A DNA stretch of 64,000 bases from Blastobasis lacticolella (lineage: Eukaryota > Arthropoda > Insecta > Lepidoptera > Blastobasidae): contig LR990056.1 of the NCBI GenBank assembly GCA_905147135.1, positions 9,620,001-9,684,000 on the forward strand, given 5' to 3'. The position numbers were made by a program, and so were the translations under genes. The notes beneath the pieces were generated by a model. That model did not search any database. It was given only the letters and a program-made list of their open reading frames with translations, and had not been told where the DNA came from. Positions 57,324-64,000 of this stretch are shown in pieces. Numbering within the stretch: the first letter of the stretch is position 1; every line of letters begins with the position of its first letter.

Positions 57324-57770
57324 GTAGGGCCGTCCGGTATAAAGAAGCCTACACCGAGTGCGGTTCGCGACACTTTAAATAAGCCTTAGAAGCATCTTCT
57401 TAGAGCGGTTGGTGACTCTCCAAACCCGTGTTAGGTACCGCTTGTTCCCTCTAATATTTATTACTTTGATTTTGTTTTCAAGGTAGGGCCGTCCGGTATA
57501 AAAAAGCCTACACCGAGTGCGGTTTGCAACACTTAAAATAAGCCCTTCGCTGTATCTCTTAGAGCGGTTGGTGACTCTACCATTCCGTGTTAGGTACCGC
57601 CTGTTCTTTCAAATATTTATTTCTTTAATTTTGTTTTCGTGATGAGTAGGGCCGTCCGGTATAAAAAAGCCTACACCGAGTGCGGTTTGCAACACTTAAA
57701 ATAAGCCCTTCGCTGTATCTCTTAGAGCGGTTGGTGACTCTACAATTCCGTGTAAGGTACCGCTTATCCA
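57324..57770 (+). repeat. Three-copy repeat of about 160 bp
   Basis: Units begin GTAGGGCCGTCCGGTATAAA at 57324, 57483 and 57646. Each contains AGTGCGGTT and CACT arms, and GCGGTTGG with CCAA/ACCGC partners, so short stems are possible. It lies between pol and the 3' LTR. The minus-strand frame here is chance. Confidence 0.8.
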
Positions 57771-58454
57771 CTTGTACATTCTTCTCGTTGTGGATGCTAC
57801 GAGCGCCCGTAAAAGAGATCAACTATTGAATCCTATTTGCGGTCATCGTGTATTTCACAGATATATATTATAACGTATTTCTTGATTACACAGAACATTC
57901 GAATCTGTGAGTCACCCTTTTTATTTATTCTTATTTATATTTATCCTAACGTATTTATTTAATGTTTATTCAAAATATTTTTAAGTCGGAAAAGTCTTAC
58001 TTATTTTAAATGATTGAAGTTTTCCTACTTCCCTAGATTTGAGCGCACGGTTGTAACCGAGCCATGTTTCTTTATGAATAATAAAACTTTACTATTTTCT
58101 TATTAAAATAATTACTTTTATCTGTTATGTTGGGATGTTAGAAAAAAAATATTTAAACAAATTACGAATTTTATGTTACTTGAATTTCATATTCAAATTT
58201 CATTCTTATTGTATGTAAGCCATTACAATTTTTTTTTCTTTTCCTATTAACTAACAATCAAACTCTTACAATTACTGAACACTTCCTTATCGGTCTTGTC
58301 TTTTCTTTTCTTCTTGTTTTCTTTTATTTCTGCAAATATTTAAAGATTTTAAATTTTTTTCTTTTTATAAGGGTTGTTCCCACATTAGTATTTTTTTTAC
58401 TTTGGTTGTAACTAAGGATTTTCTACATATTACCCATATTTATTTAACTCCCTC

Positions 58455-58860
58455 TACACTTTAACCCCTCTAAAGGGTTAGGGTTCTTTATTTTGCTTAA
58501 ACTACTCTAAAGGATTAGGGTTCTTTGTCATGCTTTAACCCCTCTAAAGGGTTAGGGTTCCTCCTATACTTTAACCCCTCTAAAGGGTTAGGGTTGTCTC
58601 TATGCTTTAACCTCTCTAAAAGGTTAGGGTTGTCTCTATACTTTAACCTCTCTAAAAGGTTAGGGTTCTCTTAATATACTCTAACCCCTCTATAAGGTTA
58701 GGGTTCTCTTAATATACTCTAACCCCTCTAAAAGGTTAGGGTACCTTTAATATACTCTAACCCCTCTAAAAGGTTAGGGTTCTCTTACTATACTCTAACC
58801 CCTCTAAAGGGTTAGGGTGTTCTTGTTTACTTTATCCCTCTAAAGGGTTTGGGTAAACTC
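58455..58860 (+). repeat. Eleven-unit hairpin repeat, about 37 bp each
   Basis: Typical unit: TTTAACCCCTCTAAAGGGTT followed by AGGGTT. TAACCC pairs with GGGTTA. In units 5 and 6 the arm is TAACCT against AGGTTA, which is a paired change. Other units carry a single mismatch. TTAGGG-like letters occur once per unit, but this is no telomere array. Confidence 0.8.
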
Positions 58861-59025
58861 TTATCACTCAAAGTGATGTAGGAATTACTGGGAGCGGCTG
58901 ACAACTCCTTAAATAAGCCATTGTTTTAACTTACTGACAAAATTTATAAACCTTACTTGTACTTAAGTTGCAAAAAATTTTCTTTATAGGTTCAAATTTT
59001 TTTTTTCCGAGTTTTTGGGGTAATA

Positions 59026-60624
59026 TGTAGGATCTTACTTTGCCTTATGTAATACTTACGGTTGTGAGGACTCCTGTTTAAACGTTGTTTTCAACACGTT
59101 GACACTTTTATTCTTAATTTTTCCACCTTTATTAGTTTATTATGGGCATCTTTGGATCTGGCCCTTCAGGCTCTGATTGTCAATCATTATTTCCTGGAAA
59201 ATATGTTAATTCTGTATTTGATGTAACTACGTTTTTACTAATGTGTTTAATTTAAATTGAATATAATAGAATATAGGGTTTTGCTTTGACTTGTGTTAGT
59301 ACTTACAGTTATTAGGACTTTTAGACACATTTTTGTGTAGCATGTTGATGTTTTTTATTTTTCAATGTGTCACCTTTTATGGGTATCTTTGGATTTGGCC
59401 CTTCAGGCTCTGATTGTCCATAATTCCTCCCTGGAAAATTAAGTTTATTCTGTATGTCAGACTATGTTGATTACTACGTTCTATTAATGTTTTGATTATA
59501 ATAGATTTTGGGGAATGTACTTGTGATATATAGACACCCAAATGATAAAAGTAATGATGGTTTCCGAATGAAAAGCAGGGGGCAATGGCGTGTGTCTGGA
59601 TTCTTACCTTCGTAACTTCTTGTTTTTTTAAATATTCTGGATCCGGACGGGCCCCAATGCTTCGGAGGGTTGTTTGTTTCGATGGGGTTTGATTTATATA
59701 TGGTTTCCAATACGAATTATACACATAAATCCGCATTTTTATTAAAAGCGGGTTCTTTCTGTTATTGTACTCTTGTCATGTCATTTGATGACAAGTGAAA
59801 TTTTTAATAGTCAAAGGAGATTTTAATCTTTTTTGTGCCTCTCTTATTCTAGATAACTGCTAGATCCAATTCCTCATCAGGTCGGCATGAATTATATCTT
59901 GGCTGTCGAACACCAGACCGTCCGAAAATTAATATGGACCATTTCGGGAACTGGCTGGTTGACTATGACTACTGGCCAACAAGATCTTATCTTCCTTTGT
60001 GCCAAATTGTTCCAGAAGGTTTTTAAACGAGGACCCGAGTTTCAGTAGAGGAAGCAGAGAGGGATTCAGTTCAGTTTTTGTTTTCCCAGCCTTCGGCCTT
60101 GGAGGTGAATAGTTTATAACGTGACGTTACCTTGAGATAATAAATCGCCAAAAGTTGTTATGTGTGCGGTATAAATCTAAAAAGTATATGCTATGAGGCA
60201 TCAAATCCTATCTCCGATCATGACCCAGTTCTAAGGGTATGCACCTAGTCGCATGAACCACCAACTCCTATAAGAATCCCAAGCTGACGTAGTCGCTCAA
60301 CCAGTTCACAAACCGGTACTTTCGGTCTGCGTTGAAAAGTGAAATAAGTGCGCCAGCCCGGACAGAAGGTTATGTGGACAAACTCTTTTTTATAACGTTT
60401 GTGCTTTTGTAGATTATTTTTGATAAATTCCTTGTTTTAAATAGATTATACTGATGGACTGAATACATACCCACTACCCTGATTCTTTTGTTTTCTTTGC
60501 TCAAGGGGTCGGCTACTGACCTCCAATTAATCTCTCATAAAATAGCTTGCTACTGACCTCTAACAGAGCATTCCTTATTTTACAAATGAACCTGACCCAC
60601 TGCTAGGCAGTTCGTTACGTTACA
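59026..60624 (+). repeat. 3' LTR, 1,599 bp
   Basis: Preceded by a polypurine-like GTTTTTGGGGTAATA. Ends GTTACGTTACA before the duplicated AGGT. Confidence 0.95.
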
Positions 60625-60628
60625 AGGT

Positions 60629-61550
60629 AACCTATTGCATCATAAACAATTCGGTTTTACTCGCGGTCGTTCAACAGCTGGTGCAGGTGTTGAACTTATT
60701 AAACATATCTTTGAGGCCTGGGGTTTTCTGTGATTTATCCAAAGCCTTTGATTGCGTTACTCATGATATTTTGGTCAGGAAATTACAACATTATGGAATA
60801 AAGGACTTGGCCCTAAACTTGCTAAATTCATACTTGAGTCATAGAATTCAAAAAGTTGATGTAAACGGAGAGAGATCTATGGGGTCTGTTGTCTCTATGG
60901 GTGTCCCACAGGGATCTATTTTAGGGCCGTTTTTGTTTCTTGTTTATGTAAATGACTTACCGTACTTTGTAAAAGATACCCATGAAATTGTCTTGTTCGC
61001 GGGCGATACATCTTTAGTGTTTAAAGTAAAAAGACAACAATTAACATATGAAGACGTGAACAAGGCTATTGCAGAAGTGGTAAACTGGTCTACGGTTAAT
61101 AATTTATTACTGAATGGCAAGAAGACAAAATGTTTAAAATTCTCTTTGCCAAATGTTAGATCAGTGCCCACCAATGTACAAATAAAAGGCGAAAATTTGA
61201 ATCTTGTTGATTCTACAGTATTTTTAGGCTTTACTCTGGATAATAAATTGCAATGGGGTCCTCACATTGATAAATTGGCGAAAAAGCTAAGTTCTGCAGC
61301 ATATGCTGTAAAGAAAATACGGGGTATTTCTGACGAGGCTACAGCAAGATTAGTTTACTTTAGTTATTTCCACAGTATTATGGCCTATGGCATACTGCTG
61401 TGGGGACACGCTGCCGACTGGCACAATGTATTTGTATTGCAAAAAAGGGCTATTCGCGCGATTTATCAATTGAGACCTAGAACGTCACTAAGAGATAAAT
61501 TCAGGAATATTGATATAATGACAATGCCGTCACAATATATATATGTCGGA
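60629..61550 (+). pseudogene. CR1/L2-type LINE ORF2, RT catalytic part (continued)
   Basis: It resumes with QFGFTRGRSTAGAGVELI. A one-base shift at about 60715 precedes VFCDLSKAFDCVTHDIL, MGVPQGSILGPFLFLVYVND, the catalytic box (altered to FAGDTSLVF, so the usual first Asp of the pair is Gly), VFLGFTLDNKLQWGPHI and a C terminus with YGILLWGHAADW. Similarity ends near 61550, followed by unrelated sequence. The altered catalytic box shows that this copy was dead or is decaying. Confidence 0.8.
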
Positions 61551-63133
61551 GAAAGGACTAAAGAAGACTCGCCCATAAGCGAGTAATGGCCATCAGAACG
61601 TATTTATCGGGATTTCGTAGCAATAAAGGGGTATCTATAGTGTTTTAAGAATGTATTCTCAAATTAAAGCCACATTTACGAGTTTACAATTGTAGCCGAG
61701 ACCCGCGGGTTATTTGCGAAACCCTCCACCACCCATGGCCAATCTCATCAGGCCGATCCGCGGGAGATGCGCCGGGGCTCTTACTAGTTGCCACATACGC
61801 ACAGCTTGACTACCTACACATTGTCAACAGTACATCCTGCACTCACGTTTCTATTTTCTGGAGCTTTCACGCATGTCTTTAACGCATCAGGATTTACGCT
61901 TCTTCGCTCTTGAATGGTTTCTAGTTCATGGTCCCAATATCCTTGCGGCTGCCGTCGCCGCCATGCTGCTTGTGACGTAGTCATAATAGTTGCAAGCCAC
62001 CCGTCAGGTGGCGCACCAATCGACACCCAGGCCAAAGAGATGGATTAAGAGACTCATGATCATCTCCGACACGGCTATCCTGCTATACACACGTCCTCGT
62101 GTGTTATCTGTAACACGAAAACAACACAGCACAATACCATATTCGCTCGGTCATTCCTGACCCCACGGTGATCAGACACCCAAAACTACTACTCACTCAA
62201 ACAAAACTCAAAACCTTTCATTGTCACTCGTCTTAGTTTTGTAACCGGTAGGTGCTCTACACTCTAACGTTTCAATACGAAACTGCCAAAATCGTAATAG
62301 TAACAACACTTTACTAAATATCTGTCAGCTCGTAGTCTATTCTTCGACCAAATCCCAGTTGCATAAAATCAGAAGTAACACGGTATATCGGGTCTCTACA
62401 TGTGAGAACACAGTCCGTCGGGTGTATGTAACTTTGCACTAACTGACATTTGACTAACTGTTTGGTAATACAACTAAATTTGTAATAATTTGTGAGGAAA
62501 CAGCGTAAATTCACCTACCCTTTTCACTATGCAAAAACGTCTGATTAGAATTATAGATAATATTGAAACTACTGACAGCTGTAAATCTTATTTTATACAC
62601 ACAAGATCTTCACTTTACCCTGTATTTACATATTGGAGGCTCGTAAATTTGTATGAAAAATCCCAAATTTGATTTCTCTACCATAGTACCATCTCCACTA
62701 CCTAATGTGTCTATCTCCACACTACCTTTTGAATTAATGACAATAATCAGCCCTGTAATTATCCACCACTCATCCCTGCGACTATATTGACCATCCTTGC
62801 TGATCATCTCTGTGATTATCCAACAATCATCCCCGCGACTACATGTTAGTCAACCATATGGCTTCCTATTGAATTTGCATGACTATAGAAAAGTTAATTC
62901 TAGCATCCTCTAACAGAACAATTCAACTGTCTGCATAATTTCAGTATCAAATCATCGCATATCATATGGGAACCTTCTACATTATTACATAAATAATTAC
63001 CTCTACTACCCAATACTAAAACATGTAAGTCATCATTTTAATACTAAAGACTCCAGAACATCAGAAACAAAAAGGTATTGTTTTCTGTTTTATTTTCGAT
63101 CCCCCACAGAATAATCCACCCAGACTAGCAGAC
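61551..63133. other. Flank without a supported gene
   Basis: A GC-richer part at about 61690-62170 has open frames on both strands (73 codons on the minus strand at 61814-62035, and a 35-codon plus frame ending in hydrophobic residues), but there are no motifs or clear splice sites. At 62757-62790 and 62815-62848 a stretch of about 33 bp (GATTATCCA..., CATCC..GCGACTA) is repeated. Nothing else was recognised. Confidence 0.4.
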
Positions 63134-63200
63134 GCCACACAGGCCAGTAGATGCCACACAGGCTAGTAGATGCCACACAGGCCAGCAGATGCCACTGAGG
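63134..63200 (+). repeat. 19-bp tandem repeat, about 3.5 copies
   Basis: Unit GCCACACAGGCCAGTAGAT with one or two differences per copy. Confidence 0.85.
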
Positions 63201-63874
63201 CTGCAACAACCTACTTTATTACTCACTAAGTACGAACTGAATACTTAATATGTTACAACGGTCTAACCCTAGATCCTTTTTTACTGCTACTAGTAGCATG
63301 CAGGCGCTACGTATTTGACGCAGTTACTTAACATCGTACGTGTACCTACGAAAGTAATAACATTGGCTGTAACAGTACCTACCACCCATTATTAATGTTA
63401 CCCATACATTTTATTTAAATAATAATATTATCATGGTACCCCACGACTTCAGGTTACTTTAACAGATTGCGGAAAAACGAGTTTAATAATTTATTTACTA
63501 TACAGAGGAAGAACAACTATATAGAGGAAATATAACTCGACGCTATCGAGTAGTCTATAACTTTAATAAGCCGCCTTCGTTATTGTACATCATTTACAAT
63601 TAGTCGGTTTACACCGTCTATGTTTGGTGTCACATTTGACAAGAATCATAATCCCTGAACGAGGGCGCTAGGTCTTTCTCCGAAACGTCATTATTTTCAT
63701 TTCACAACCGAGACATGTTAGTTTCTTTTTCCGTCAAGTTCCTTCTTATCCATGTTCCATTGTTGGCGACATTCCATTTCTGTCCCAGAATACTACATCC
63801 TTACGGTATTGCTGCATAAAACGCAGAACTAGCGCCACAATAAAATTGACAGGTCACCTCTGTTGCGGTCAAGC

Positions 63875-63883
63875 TATATAAAA
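63875..63883 (+). promoter_or_regulatory. Possible TATA box
   Basis: TATATAAAA lies in an otherwise unassigned stretch, with ACAGTTAC downstream as a weak initiator-like site. Any gene would lie beyond the window. Confidence 0.2.
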
Positions 63884-64000
63884 ATTACACAACTGAATAC
63901 AATTTGCAATTATCGTTAAACAGTTACTTTTTCTTCACTAACGTAATATTCAATCACTTTCAACAAAATCCAAATAATAACTTGTTATCGGTAATCAAAA

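Larger units (their letters stand above)
50613..60624 (+). mobile_element. Young Ty3/gypsy element with long LTRs and three repeat arrays
   Basis: Two LTRs, each 1,599 bp (50613-52211 and 59026-60624), differ at about seven positions (roughly 0.4 percent). AGGT flanks both ends. The internal part has gag (52673-54091), protease, RT, RNase H and integrase, with three arrays: short hairpins in the leader, a 160 bp repeat and an 11-unit hairpin repeat between pol and the 3' LTR. Breaks are few: one frame change between protease and RT and two close TGA codons. It is the youngest coding element in the window. Clade unassigned. Confidence 0.9.

Noticed and set aside
58455..58860. Telomere-like TTAGGG letters or a CRISPR-like array
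   Set aside because: The unit is about 37 bp with only one TTAGG each, the spacers are not unique, and it lies inside an LTR element. Neither telomere nor CRISPR fits.
61814..62035. 73-codon minus frame and a 35-codon hydrophobic plus frame
   Set aside because: Both are short, overlap each other on opposite strands, and have no clear splice sites or recognisable domain.

Overview
The window is AT-rich eukaryotic nuclear DNA that consists almost entirely of transposable elements nested in one another. The element mix is Ty3/gypsy elements with Leu and Ser primer sites, an env-bearing errantivirus-like element, BEL/Pao, jockey, CR1-like and RTE LINEs, a piggyBac relic, and a roughly 240 bp short repeat of a kind I recall from moth and butterfly genomes. 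This points to an insect, most probably Lepidoptera; the order is an inference. No bacterial or organellar genes, rRNA or convincing tRNA were seen.

Layout. 1-9098: an LTR element without coding capacity (LARD-like), whose left LTR is cut by the window edge; it carries a piggyBac relic, a LINE tail and an array of hairpins. 9277-9708 (minus): a weak candidate exon. 10094-10318: a hairpin and a small repeat array. 10835-11080: a short retroposed repeat with a target duplication. 13308-18053 (minus): a broken Ty3/gypsy element with a 14-hairpin array. 19014-19400: a long palindromic MITE. 20474-24664 (plus): the best host gene candidate, three phase-compatible exons split by introns that hold a TIR element and a LINE. 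25337-28736: a gutted BEL/Pao element with GATAT target duplications. 28948-32778: LINE fragments and an RTE LINE. 32779-48480: one repeat copy hit by a jockey LINE (33554-47288), which was itself hit by a CR1-like LINE and by an errantivirus-like element (39749-46588) that then took a short repeat. 48829-61550: another LINE, interrupted by a young Ty3/gypsy element (50613-60624) with two 1,599 bp LTRs. 61551-64000: flank with no gene I can support.

Target-site duplications were read directly for seven insertions: CCTACGG, ACTCTT, CACA, AAGTTATCTAT, AGGT, GATAT and ATAGCAT. They fix boundaries and order of insertion. A second copy of the jockey target (1630-3190) shows the empty site.

The most unusual signal is a repeated architecture in three LTR elements and one repeat tract of uncertain membership: tandem arrays of hairpins whose central sequence is conserved while the flanking arms change together so that they still pair. 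The arrays are at 6735-7150, 13789-14348, 52376-52548 and 58455-58860, with weaker cases at 10145-10318 and 57324-57770. I know of no standard name for this and treat it as the main lead.
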